Assembly: GCA_964538515.1 (NCBI GenBank)
Contig: CAZIEW010000019.1
Coordinates: 6,563 to 70,562 of the forward strand
Length of the DNA: 64,000 nt
Source of the DNA: CALBZH01 sp964538515
Lineage (GTDB): Bacteria; Desulfobacterota; Syntrophobacteria; Syntrophobacterales; Syntrophobacteraceae
Direction: 5' to 3'
Below, piece after piece: positions 43,800 to 53,133 of the stretch. Position 1 is the stretch's first letter. Every line of letters starts with the position of its first letter. The notes under the pieces are model-generated. The model was given only the letters and a program-made list of their open reading frames with translations, ran no database searches and was not told the origin of the DNA. A program made the position numbers and the translations under genes.

Positions 43800-46232
43800 T
43801 CATGCCGTGGGCTTATCGATGATGCGCACCTCGCGCTGCGGGAATGGGAATGACCAGCCCGCGGCCACCACAGCATCATGGATGGCACTCGTCAGGTCGC
43901 TCCTGACGCGAATCCAGTCTGCAAATTCATCCGTCCAGGCCCGAAGCTCGAAGTTGATCGCGCTCTCGCCAAAACCCATGATGAGGCCATGCGGTGGCGG
44001 ATGCTTGAGTACGCGTGGGTGAGCAAGCGCCGTCCGCTCGAGCGCTTCGATCACTTCCTTCGGGACTGCACCGTAGTTCACTCCCACCGGGATGTCGATG
44101 CGCCGCAGCTGGTCGCTGAGGGTCCAGTTGGTCACCTTGTCCGTCACGAGCTGGGCATTGGGAATGATGATTTCCGCCCCTTGCCTGGTGCGGATGGTAC
44201 TGGCCCGGATCCCGATTCGGCGCACCTCGCCCGTGAGGCTCCCCACCTCGATGCTGTCGCCCACGTGGATCGGCCGCTCAAACAGGAGAATCAGCCCGGA
44301 AACGAAGTTGTTCACGACGCTCTGCAGGCCGAAGCCGATGCCGACCCCCAGGGCTCCGGCCAGGACGGTCAGCCGGGTGAGATCCACCCCGAGCACGCCC
44401 AAGCCCACAATGACTCCCAAGGCCAGGATGACATAATTCAGAAGGCTCGAAGCCGCGTAAGAGAGGCCGACAGGAACCTGAAGGCGCGAATAGACATCCT
44501 CCTGCAGAGCGAACCGGATGAAGGCGGACAGCAGGTAAGCCACCCAGACCGTGATAAAGAAGGCAAGCACATCTGCAGGGGTAATGCTGATGGAGCCCCG
44601 CTCCAGCTTGGTCGTGAGTATTGCCGTTGCGAAGGTCAGCGCCGGCTGGAACAGCCCCAGGTGATCCAAAGACCGGATGACTCCGGTGGCAACGGCCACC
44701 ACGACCAGCATGCGGTGGATCCGCCGCACGAGCAGGTCATGATGGTGCTGAACCATCAGCAGACGGCGCAGCGGCCAGGCTCGCAGGCTGAAGGCCACCA
44801 GCGCGTTGAGGACGCTCAGGAAACAGTATAGAACCAGTACCAGGAAGCCGAGGCCGAAGACAGTCGAAGCGATCAGCCGGGCCAACCGCATGTAGCCTAG
44901 AGCCGCCGCGCACAGCCCCAGGGCGAGGCTGAGCACAAGCAGGCCGTTTGCCAAGGGAAGAATGCGCTGCAAAACCGGGCGCTCGGAGTGGACGAGTGCG
45001 GGCCACAGATTCTTCCGAGCCCATGCCAGGGCAGCGATGCCTGTAATCGTCTCCAGAATGAGCAGCGACTGTTCCAGGAGCGGGGGACCGGCAACGAACT
45101 GCCGCACGACATCGAGTCCCAGAAGGAGGGCCGCCAGATAGCTACTCCGAAGCACTCCAGGTCCCGAAGGGGCGACGAGCCGGATTATCGGCGGAAAAGC
45201 CGCCAAGGCAAACAGGCTCTGCAGCGAGTCGGGCGTCGGCGAATGGGGTCCCGTCGTATAGAGAAGGGACAGGATGTAGGCGGCAGACCAAGGGCGATCG
45301 AAAACCGCCATGCTGGAGGACACGTCCGCCTCCCCCACAGCCCACCGACGGATCTGTCGGCGCCCCGCCCCGAAACACAGCACCGTGAGGACGAACAGGG
45401 CGGTGTGCAGCGCCAGGGCCCGGGAGGGTTCCCCGGCATAGCGCGTGATTTCTTCCCAGCTGGCGGAGAGCACCCGCTGAAGATCTCCCCGGAGGGACTT
45501 TTGGGCCTCGATCCACAAATCGGGGCTCCAAATCGGCGGTCCGTCGCGCCTGAGCAGGCTGCCGACCGCTTCATCGAGCGCCCGGGCCACCTCAGCGAAC
45601 ATCGATTCACACCGGGCAACCTCCTTGGCGACCGCCGCTTGAAGATCCAGGACCTTCTTGTGCTCTGCCTCTACTGGACTCCGTATGGCATCGAGGGACT
45701 CAAGGGTCGCGTCAACCTGCTGGAGCGTCATCGCCGGCGCCTTCGAAGCGTGGGCTGCCTCGCGGGTGGCCATCCAAGTGTTGTGCATGCCATCCAGCCG
45801 GCGAAGAAAGTCCTTGAGCTGGACGGCCCGCGCGGTGAGGGTCTTGAGCCAGCCCGCCGTCAGGAGCTTCCTTTCGTGCCAAAGCTTCTGGCGGGCCTGG
45901 AGACCCGCAAGCGTCGGCTCGCCACGGAGCATCGCCGTCGTTCGGGCTAGGTCCCCATCGATGTCTCGGCTCAGCTCCGGCAGACGTGCCGCGATGGCTT
46001 GAATGGCCTGGCCGGATGCCAGATGCGCACGGATGGCCTGGAGGGTGTCGGTCACCTCCGCGGCCCGTGTCGCGATCTCAGGAAGGGGAATGGCCGCCGC
46101 GGACGGGGGAGATGGAGGAGACTGGGGCGCCGATGGTCCGTGCTCCTCGGCAGCGTCGACAACGAGAGGGCACAAACAGATCAGAGCGGTGAGAATGAGG
46201 ACTGCACCGCCACGGATGGGGCGTCGGCTCAT
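43800..46232 (-). CDS. Large MscS-family mechanosensitive channel
   Basis: The 810-residue protein has a signal-like N-terminus, a long periplasmic coiled region (about 30-260), multiple transmembrane helices, and a C-terminal MscS core: LTVLAGALGVGIGFGLQSVV (the pore helix with Gly/Ala pattern), NNFVSGLILLFERPIHVGDS and TIRTRQGAEIIIPNAQLVTD. It resembles MscK/MscM-size channels that relieve osmotic downshock. It faces the DUF39 gene convergently. Confidence 0.93.
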   Translation of the reverse strand: MSRRPIRGGAVLILTALICLCPLVVDAAEEHGPSAPQSPPSPPSAAAIPLPEIATRAAEVTDTLQAIRAHLASGQAIQAIAARLPELSRDIDGDLARTTAMLRGEPTLAGLQARQKLWHERKLLTAGWLKTLTARAVQLKDFLRRLDGMHNTWMATREAAHASKAPAMTLQQVDATLESLDAIRSPVEAEHKKVLDLQAAVAKEVARCESMFAEVARALDEAVGSLLRRDGPPIWSPDLWIEAQKSLRGDLQRVLSASWEEITRYAGEPSRALALHTALFVLTVLCFGAGRRQIRRWAVGEADVSSSMAVFDRPWSAAYILSLLYTTGPHSPTPDSLQSLFALAAFPPIIRLVAPSGPGVLRSSYLAALLLGLDVVRQFVAGPPLLEQSLLILETITGIAALAWARKNLWPALVHSERPVLQRILPLANGLLVLSLALGLCAAALGYMRLARLIASTVFGLGFLVLVLYCFLSVLNALVAFSLRAWPLRRLLMVQHHHDLLVRRIHRMLVVVAVATGVIRSLDHLGLFQPALTFATAILTTKLERGSISITPADVLAFFITVWVAYLLSAFIRFALQEDVYSRLQVPVGLSYAASSLLNYVILALGVIVGLGVLGVDLTRLTVLAGALGVGIGFGLQSVVNNFVSGLILLFERPIHVGDSIEVGSLTGEVRRIGIRASTIRTRQGAEIIIPNAQLVTDKVTNWTLSDQLRRIDIPVGVNYGAVPKEVIEALERTALAHPRVLKHPPPHGLIMGFGESAINFELRAWTDEFADWIRVRSDLTSAIHDAVVAAGWSFPFPQREVRIIDKPTA

Positions 46233-46263
46233 GGGCGCCTCCAGTGGGTCGCTCGAACGAGTG

Positions 46264-47010
46264 CTACCAAGGCATCAGCGTAAACGGGCTCGTGTCCTTC
46301 ACCACCTGCCCGGGACGCTTGTTCGCGACTTCGACGAACTGCTTGGCCCAATCGTCGATGATCTTGTGTGCCACTTCATACCAGGTGAAAGCTCGCAGGT
46401 TGAGGGGCGCGACCTGCGCCTCCTCGCGATCCGCGGCCATCGCCAGAACCGCGCCGCTGCCGGAGTCCACGATGCGGGCTTCGAAGGCTGCCGTCCCCAC
46501 GGCTCCCGTCTTTCTCGCTGTGGCCTCGACGGCCACGCCACTGCCATAGGGAGCTGCCAGAGCAAGTGCCTCCAGGAACGGCTTGCTGGGCACGAGCTCG
46601 GTAAGAGCCAGCTCAAGAGTGATCGAGCCGGGTGCCGGGGACTGCAGGACCTGAAAACGCCTGTTCGGGTCCTCCTGGAAGGCCTTGATGAACTTATCTC
46701 GCATGTATTGGGCGACGGTCTGGACGTCCTTCTCGTAGTCGTTCTTCCGCATCCCTTGCTCCCACCAGTTCGCCTGCATGAGGTAGCGGGTGTTCACTTC
46801 CTTGATGTAGATGGACTTGTAGACCTTCCAGTCCGTGCCCGCCTTGACCCAGACCTTGTTGAACGGCAGGTCCGCCCGCTGCTCCATCTGCTCCACGGGG
46901 ACAAAGCCGGCCCCCTTGGAGGGCTCGGCCTTCATGGACTGGCATCCGGTGAGAGCGATGGCGATCAGAATGAGGGTTCCCAGGGAAATCTTTTGTGACG
47001 CGCGCTTCAT
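46264..47010 (-). CDS. DUF3313-like lipoprotein
   Basis: The 248-residue protein has a lipobox (LIAIALTGCQS), so Cys22 is probably acylated and the protein membrane-bound. The mature domain has VWVKAGTDWKVYKSIYIKEV and LAMAADREEAQVAPLNLRAF, a pattern seen in DUF3313 lipoproteins. No enzyme motif is visible. It lies 31 bases upstream of the MscS gene on the same strand, so they may be co-transcribed. Confidence 0.85.
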   Translation of the reverse strand: MKRASQKISLGTLILIAIALTGCQSMKAEPSKGAGFVPVEQMEQRADLPFNKVWVKAGTDWKVYKSIYIKEVNTRYLMQANWWEQGMRKNDYEKDVQTVAQYMRDKFIKAFQEDPNRRFQVLQSPAPGSITLELALTELVPSKPFLEALALAAPYGSGVAVEATARKTGAVGTAAFEARIVDSGSGAVLAMAADREEAQVAPLNLRAFTWYEVAHKIIDDWAKQFVEVANKRPGQVVKDTSPFTLMPW

Positions 47011-47068
47011 GTTGCTTCTCCTGTAAGATTAGACGAAATCCTGACTTCGGGTGACAAGGCTTGAGGCT

Positions 47069-48340
47069 CTAATACACATAATCAATCTGCTTGTCACTCC
47101 GCTCGACAACCTTTGCGCCGAGCTTGGCCAGTTCATCCTGGGCCAATTTGCTCACCGTCCCCGTGACCCAGAATTCGAATTTCCTAGCGTTTGGGTTGGC
47201 GGCTCTGTAAGCGGTGATTGCGTCCGGGACCCGCTGGCTGGCCCGTTCCGTCCAGAATCCGTGGTCCAGAGGAAGGGGGACCAGGATGACCCCATTGGCT
47301 GATCTCGCGAAAACCAGTGGGCCGAACGCCCGGATATCCTGGATACCTGCGCCCTTTTGCTGCAAGCCTCTCAAGGTCTCAGCCGCATACATGTAGAAGC
47401 TGGCCGTTTCCTCATCGTCGGCGGTGGTGGCCTGCTGGAGGAAAAGGTCCCGGCCTTTGGCGCCCTGCAGAGCCTCCAGGGAATTCACGATGACCGTGTC
47501 CTTGGTTGGGGAGTAGGCTGGGTTGTCCAGGAAAAGCGACACCGCATAGGAGGCGATCCCCATGGCCAGCAGTTTCTGCTCGTTGATCTGACGAAGTCTC
47601 TCGGGCGGGTTCTCCTTGTTCAACTCGGTGACCTGCTGGGCCGTCCGGGTCGCCGACACAGCCATGACAGCGGGCCCGCCCACCGGAGCGAGCGCCGCGG
47701 AAAGGGTGAGGGATCCCAGGGCCGTGGCCCAGGCGACGCTGTTGAGCTCTTTCTGCAGCACGCTGTTGCTCGAATAGACATCCACTCCAAGGCGATGAGC
47801 CAGCTCTCGCTTGTTCTGGGAAACGGCCAGCATCTGTTTGACCTTGCTGTCCTGGCTCGGGTCGGCCTTGGACGTGAGACCGGTTTTCACATTTTCAAAG
47901 AGCCTGGCGATGCCTTTGGGGACTCCGGAGATGGTGTCCACAGGGTCAGTGAGGAGATTTGCCCCGAACTCAAGCGGCTGCGATGCCGCGTTCTTGATCC
48001 CATCCAGATAGGCCTGGCTTCTCTTGATGTCACTCAGAGTTGCAATGGCCCCGATTTCTCCGATGAGCTTTCGCAGGGCAAAGTCCCCCGTCACCTCGAA
48101 CACGCCATAGTCCGAATCCACCGTGAAGTTGTGCATGTATCCGTAGGAAACCACCCTGTCCCGAACTCGAAAGTGCGGTCCGGCCAGGAGCTGCGGAGGA
48201 AGAACGTCGGAAGCCTTCTGATTCACGGGACTTTCGAATTTCGGTGCTGCGGTTGCAGGCGTGGGCGCCTGAAACAGCGTGGCGATCAGGAGCCACACAG
48301 CCAGGGAACCCTTGAACCACTTTGACTCTGCATGTTTCAT
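47069..48340 (-). CDS. Secreted protein of unknown function
   Basis: I chose ATG 48340 (AAGG nine bases upstream). The 423-residue protein has a signal peptide (SLAVWLLIATLFQAPTPATA) and a mature part with GYMHNFTVDSDYGVFEVTGD, then a hydrophobic stretch (VAWATALGSLTLSAALAPVG) and helical regions. No family is recognised with confidence. Its position between a DUF3313 lipoprotein and a patatin-like lipoprotein suggests an envelope role. Confidence 0.8.
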   Translation of the reverse strand: MKHAESKWFKGSLAVWLLIATLFQAPTPATAAPKFESPVNQKASDVLPPQLLAGPHFRVRDRVVSYGYMHNFTVDSDYGVFEVTGDFALRKLIGEIGAIATLSDIKRSQAYLDGIKNAASQPLEFGANLLTDPVDTISGVPKGIARLFENVKTGLTSKADPSQDSKVKQMLAVSQNKRELAHRLGVDVYSSNSVLQKELNSVAWATALGSLTLSAALAPVGGPAVMAVSATRTAQQVTELNKENPPERLRQINEQKLLAMGIASYAVSLFLDNPAYSPTKDTVIVNSLEALQGAKGRDLFLQQATTADDEETASFYMYAAETLRGLQQKGAGIQDIRAFGPLVFARSANGVILVPLPLDHGFWTERASQRVPDAITAYRAANPNARKFEFWVTGTVSKLAQDELAKLGAKVVERSDKQIDYVY

Positions 48341-48544
48341 GAACATTCGCCTTTCCTTTCCTTGGGTTGGAGACATTCGGTCGCAAGACCCCAAATACAC
48401 TGCCAAATCAGCTAGACGAGCTGATCGACCCTTGGTGAACAGCCACGCCCTGATGTGGCCGGAGTCCGAATCGTCATCTCGGCGCAGGCCGGGAACCGGA
48501 CGCTTTCAGAACAAGTTGGAATCCGGCCGATTATGGACTTTGTT

Positions 48545-49984
48545 CTATTTCAGATCCCGCAGCAAACGCTGGAAATCCCTTGAATCCTGGAGAATTCGGT
48601 GTGCCGCATCCTTCAGGTGGTCCACCTGCTCCGGTTTCAGAGCAAACGAAGTCGGAAGCCGTTTGAGCTCGTCGCGTTCCGCTTCGTCGTCCAAGGCCTC
48701 AAACCTCACCTGAACCAGGTAGAATTCAATGTCTCCGCAGGAGCCCGGCTCCGTGGAGATGGGATCCGAACCGCATCGCCCCTTCCTGATCTCGTCGGAC
48801 CACCGGGGAAAGCTTTCACTCAGGAGTGCCACGGTCTCCATGTTGTAGCGCTCGATGCCGATGGACGAGAACGAATCGAGCATGGCGCCAAAGGGGGGAA
48901 TCTTTTCCCACCGATCCCACTTGTCGTCGATGGCGGTCTCGGCATTCACCACCACGAAAACGATTTTGTGCACGTTTTCCATCTTGGCGAATTTCAGGGT
49001 AGTCCAGGGACTGCCCAACAATGTCACGCGCTCCAATGCCGCTCGAAGACCCAGGTTGTCGGCGACTCCCCCGTCCACCAGGTGAATGTAGGGCTTCTTT
49101 TCAGAATCCAGGAAGGGGATCATGTTGTTGGCGAGGTCGAAACGACGAGAGGTCACGTCCCTGGGCGGCTTCATGGCCGCGGCCAGGCCTTCGGGCATGT
49201 GATAGCCGCATTCTCCGGCATAGTTTCGCAGGGTAATGGGGGTCAGTACGATCGGGACTGCCGAGGAGGCTGCGCAGGCCCGGGCAACGGGAAAGGTTGA
49301 CAGATCCGAACAGATGAGGTCGAAGCCATCCTGAATGAAAGAGACACGGGTCCCATGAACCATGTCCGTGGCGTTGATGACAATCATGGGCTCTTTCTGG
49401 GCGAGGAGATCGGAAAAGGTCTTTCCCTCGAAGACATGCTTGTCGTAATAGTCCGCCGCGAGGTCGCTGCGATCGTAATAGGCGGAAAAGAGCTTCGCCC
49501 AGGTGACGGGATTGAAAAGTATGGAGCGGGTAAGGTCTCCCTGGATATTCTTTTTGAGAAATTTAGCCTCGAAGTCCTGAAAAATGCGGTCCCGAAAGAG
49601 ACCATAGTAAGCTGCCGAGAAGCTACCTCCCGATACTCCGGAAATCCAGTCCACTTCATCCAGAAGACGCCGCTCGCGGCCATGAATGGTGACCTTCGTG
49701 TCCCGGAAGGCTTCGAGCAAGCCATAGGAAAAGGCCGCCGCCCGGGTCCCTCCGCCCGAGAAGGTCAACAGGAGCAACAATTCGTCGTCGTTGTCGGGAC
49801 TGATGAGATTCCTGCCCCGATAGCCCGTTTGCGGATCCCATTGTTTCAGGGGCTGGTTCACCGGGTAGTGGGCACACGCTTGGGCGAGGAGGAGGAAAAA
49901 AACGCTGAATAGCCACAGAAGCAGAGGTCTGAAGACCTCCATTGGCCTTGCTGTCAGGCACTTCCCTTCTAAAGCTCGAAGCAT
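48545..49984 (-). CDS. Patatin-like phospholipase, probable lipoprotein
   Basis: The 479-residue protein starts at an ATG with AGGAG seven bases upstream and has a hydrophobic leader ending LLLAQACAHYP, a plausible lipobox. The patatin motifs are present: oxyanion GGGTRAAAFSYG, nucleophile Ser in GVSGGSFSAAYYG (GxSxG), and Asp in LVDGGVADNLG. It would hydrolyse acyl groups of lipids at the cell surface or periplasm. Confidence 0.93.
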   Translation of the reverse strand: MLRALEGKCLTARPMEVFRPLLLWLFSVFFLLLAQACAHYPVNQPLKQWDPQTGYRGRNLISPDNDDELLLLLTFSGGGTRAAAFSYGLLEAFRDTKVTIHGRERRLLDEVDWISGVSGGSFSAAYYGLFRDRIFQDFEAKFLKKNIQGDLTRSILFNPVTWAKLFSAYYDRSDLAADYYDKHVFEGKTFSDLLAQKEPMIVINATDMVHGTRVSFIQDGFDLICSDLSTFPVARACAASSAVPIVLTPITLRNYAGECGYHMPEGLAAAMKPPRDVTSRRFDLANNMIPFLDSEKKPYIHLVDGGVADNLGLRAALERVTLLGSPWTTLKFAKMENVHKIVFVVVNAETAIDDKWDRWEKIPPFGAMLDSFSSIGIERYNMETVALLSESFPRWSDEIRKGRCGSDPISTEPGSCGDIEFYLVQVRFEALDDEAERDELKRLPTSFALKPEQVDHLKDAAHRILQDSRDFQRLLRDLK

Positions 49985-50251
49985 GTAATATCTCCTGATT
50001 GTTCTCTTGATAGCTGGTTTTTCGGATCTCTCAACCGGTCACGCGGCCCGCTTCCGTTTCGGGAAGGAGGTTTGCTGCACGGCGCCACTGTTGCAGCGAG
50101 CCATCTTTCGCAGGCGGGGCAAGATCGAGCGTGGCCTGCGGGAAATTGCGGTCTTCCAGTCCGCGGTGGCACTGCGGGACCCTGCCCACCGAGCAGCAGA
50201 GTATCAGCCCAGCCCGGCCTGTTCCTCCAATGCGCCTATGGGAGCGAGAGC

Positions 50252-50577
50252 TCCAGGAATCCGTCGGAGCTGGGCACTCTCAACCGCAAGAAAATCGGTG
50301 CCCTCGTTGGCGTTGCTCCTCTCAACTGCGACAGCGGCAAATTCAGGGGCAAACGCATTGTCTGGGGTGGCCGTGCATCTCTTCGAGCAGCTCTCTACAT
50401 GGGAACCCTCTCCGCCATCCGCTGTAATCCAGTCATTAGTGAGTTTTATCGACGTCTTATTGACGCCGGGAAAAACCCCAAAGTCGCTATTAAAGCTTGT
50501 ATGCGAAAACTCTTGACCTGAATGCCATGATTAAAAACGCAACCCCCTGGAACCCCCAAGAGCAAAAAACATGTTGA
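50252..50577 (+). pseudogene. IS110-family transposase remnant (C-terminal fragment)
   Basis: The frame from about 50252 reads ELGTLNRKKIGALVGVAPLN, SGKFRGKRIVWGGRASLRAA, LYMGTLSAIRCNPVISEFY and AIKACMRKLLT, typical of the C-terminal Transposase_20 domain of IS110/IS116 elements. A premature stop follows, and the expected continuation LNAMIKNATPW resumes in the next frame, so a frameshift also exists. The N-terminal DEDD catalytic part is not found upstream. It is a dead relic. Confidence 0.85.
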
Positions 50578-50611
50578 AGAAAACACAGTTGCTCAAGGGC
50601 AATTCTCTCGA

Positions 50612-53074
50612 TTACTCAGATTCGTTGCTTTCCTCAGTTTGCTTCTTGATGGCCTCCTCATCCACCATTGCGATCGCCAACGCCGCGCCCGCTGCCGCGG
50701 AAAGTCCCGGTCTCTTTGGGGGAGCTTGAGCGACCGACGCCATCTGGCCCGCTTCCTCCGGGGATTCACTCGTCGATCCATCGGGCATGTGCACCATGAC
50801 GTGCCTCGTGGCAAACTCCAGACCCCGCTCTCTGAACAGCTCCTGGAGCCGCCGGAGAACCTGCCTCTGGACGAGGGTCTGAAGTCCGGGCTTCGACTTG
50901 AACTTCACACGCATGATCAGGGCCGAGTCGTCAAAGGCCAGCACTCCGGCGAACTTGATGGGCCCAAGCAGGTAGGTCTTGAATTCCTCGTCTTCGTGGA
51001 TCTCTTTGTTGATCTGCTTGACGACCTTCCGGACCCGATCGAAGTCGGTGCCGAACGGAACTCGGAAGTCAAGCTTGACGACGATGTAATCCCTCGAAAA
51101 ATTGGTCACCATGCCAAGCTGGCTGAAGGGGACGTTGTGCACCATTCCCCGGGAGTGGCGAAGCTTCAGAGAGCGGATGGATATGGCCTCGACCGTCCCC
51201 CTGGCTTTACCCGATTCCACGTAGTCCCCGATTCGGAACGCATCGTCAATGAGGAAAAAAAGTCCTGAAACGATGTCTTTGATGAGGTTCTGCGTTCCAA
51301 GCCCGATTGCGAGTCCCAGAATCCCCGCCCCGGCGAGCAGCGGGTGAATGTCAATCCCCACCGTGGAAAGAATGATCAGGCCCACGGCGACAAGAAGCAC
51401 AACCAGCAGGAACTTTCGAACGATCTGAAGCAAAGTGCCGAGCCGGCTGCCGCCCGTGCCTCCCTCGTCCGCATCCTCATCCACCTTAATGCTGCTCTGG
51501 ACCTCCTGGATTTTGCGGTTGAGCGCCTCCGAAATGACACTCCAGGCGAGGAAGGCAAGCGTGACCACCAGGAGGATCTCGAAAGCGGCTTCCGTGATTT
51601 CTTCGCCGAGCACGATTTCGAATCTCCAAAGCCGCAGCAGCCCAAACAGGATCAGCCCTGCGATGGAGACGCTCAGGCAACGTCGCAAGATCGACACGAG
51701 ACGGCTCACGAGGGGAACGGTGCTGCCACCTTCCCGGGTGGGTGACGCTTCCTCCCCTTCACCACGGTCGCCGTCGGTCCGCTGTTCACCTTCACAGCCC
51801 GACTCCGGCCCGTCAGGCATGTCTATGAACCGGAACATGGCGCTCAGCAACCGCTGTCCCATCCCTTCCACGACGAGGAAGATCGGGACGCTGTAGAGCG
51901 TCGCCAGAAGTGGAGACACGAGGTCCGAACGGCCCACCAGCAGGTAGAACACCCAGAGAGCCCACGTGAGCAGGAGGCAGGGAAGAGCGAAAAGGTGCCA
52001 GTAGGGCGCCAGTTCCGCCCTGAATTGATCCATCAACGCCGACCGGTCTCCGTCACCATGGCATAGGAAGAGGGCAACGGACGCCCGATGTTTGAAAGCG
52101 AGATAGAGGATGATGGACAACGCCACAGCGCTGGTCAAGGCATGGACGGCGAGGTCGACCTCCAGGCTGATCCCATGAAGCTCCAGGAGTCCACTGGCGA
52201 GAAACCCTCCCCCAAAGACCAGGGCGATCCTCGTGATCCAGCGATACAGGTCAAGGGCAGTCTTGTCTTCCAACGAGAGGACCCTCAATACCGGGGCTTC
52301 TGGTGAAAGGAGGAAGCGCGAAACCAGGCGAATCATTCTGACCGACAGAATGACCACGAGGGAAGTCATAAGCGCTAGCCTGGCAAGCGGCCCCGAGTTG
52401 AAGAACAGGAAAAACAAGGCCAGAGGGACCGCACAAAAGACACACATGGATATGAAGTCGATTGCTGCAAAAAGGAGATGGCGCTTGAGCTTATCGGTCC
52501 AGTGAGCAAGCTGTGGATTCATGAACCGTTCACGCATGCTTGCCGTTGTATGTTCGAACACCCGCTCACTTCCCATTCCTGCGGCCAGCAAGATGGCGAT
52601 CGCCCCGAGCGTCAACAGGATGCCCGCCCCCCCGTCCTTGCGTCTCACGTCCGAGTAGGCCTGCGAGAAGAACTTGGGGATTGCCATCACATCGTACTGG
52701 ATTTCCGAGAAACGCGTGTGGAACACGCTGATGTTTTCTTCCGTGCTCTGGATGATCTTCGCGAACCCCGAGAGCTTGTCCGCGTCATCTTTCTTGGCTC
52801 TGCCCGAGACGGACTTCTCCAATTCCTGAATCAAAAGTCGTCTCACCTGATCATCACTGAGTCCATCGACGATTTGGCGAATTCTCGTGGAATCAAAGGC
52901 TTGAGGGATTTCAGGTAGAGCCTGTTCGGGCCTTTTCTGCTCTTTCAGCGAGTCCTTGCCCTCTCCAAGGATTGTTGGGCTCTTGTCGGCGGCAGGCGCA
53001 GCAGTCTGCCACATCAAGAGTAAGAAGAGGGGCAGCATCAGAGCGACGATTATCTTGGGAGCATTTCCTGGCAT
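50612..53074 (-). CDS. Second large MscS-family mechanosensitive channel
   Basis: The 820-residue protein has a signal peptide (IIVALMLPLFLLLMWQTAAP), a periplasmic part, many transmembrane helices, and a C-terminal MscS core (HPLLAGAGILGLAIGLGTQN, SGLFFLIDDAFRIGDYVESG, LKLRHSRGMVHNVPFSQLGM). A Ser/Gly/Glu-rich loop (about 415-450) lies between helix groups. The extreme C-terminus is charged. It is a different subfamily from the MscS protein at 43800. Confidence 0.93.
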   Translation of the reverse strand: MPGNAPKIIVALMLPLFLLLMWQTAAPAADKSPTILGEGKDSLKEQKRPEQALPEIPQAFDSTRIRQIVDGLSDDQVRRLLIQELEKSVSGRAKKDDADKLSGFAKIIQSTEENISVFHTRFSEIQYDVMAIPKFFSQAYSDVRRKDGGAGILLTLGAIAILLAAGMGSERVFEHTTASMRERFMNPQLAHWTDKLKRHLLFAAIDFISMCVFCAVPLALFFLFFNSGPLARLALMTSLVVILSVRMIRLVSRFLLSPEAPVLRVLSLEDKTALDLYRWITRIALVFGGGFLASGLLELHGISLEVDLAVHALTSAVALSIILYLAFKHRASVALFLCHGDGDRSALMDQFRAELAPYWHLFALPCLLLTWALWVFYLLVGRSDLVSPLLATLYSVPIFLVVEGMGQRLLSAMFRFIDMPDGPESGCEGEQRTDGDRGEGEEASPTREGGSTVPLVSRLVSILRRCLSVSIAGLILFGLLRLWRFEIVLGEEITEAAFEILLVVTLAFLAWSVISEALNRKIQEVQSSIKVDEDADEGGTGGSRLGTLLQIVRKFLLVVLLVAVGLIILSTVGIDIHPLLAGAGILGLAIGLGTQNLIKDIVSGLFFLIDDAFRIGDYVESGKARGTVEAISIRSLKLRHSRGMVHNVPFSQLGMVTNFSRDYIVVKLDFRVPFGTDFDRVRKVVKQINKEIHEDEEFKTYLLGPIKFAGVLAFDDSALIMRVKFKSKPGLQTLVQRQVLRRLQELFRERGLEFATRHVMVHMPDGSTSESPEEAGQMASVAQAPPKRPGLSAAAGAALAIAMVDEEAIKKQTEESNESE

Positions 53075-53133
53075 GCGAATGCCTGCTTTCAGTTCTATGG
53101 GGCGCTGTACGTGCCAGCCCCTGCGAAAGAGCC

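Noticed and set aside
50007..50516. 169-residue open frame overlapping the transposase remnant
   Set aside because: Its translation is low-complexity, while the overlapping frame has clear IS110 motifs.
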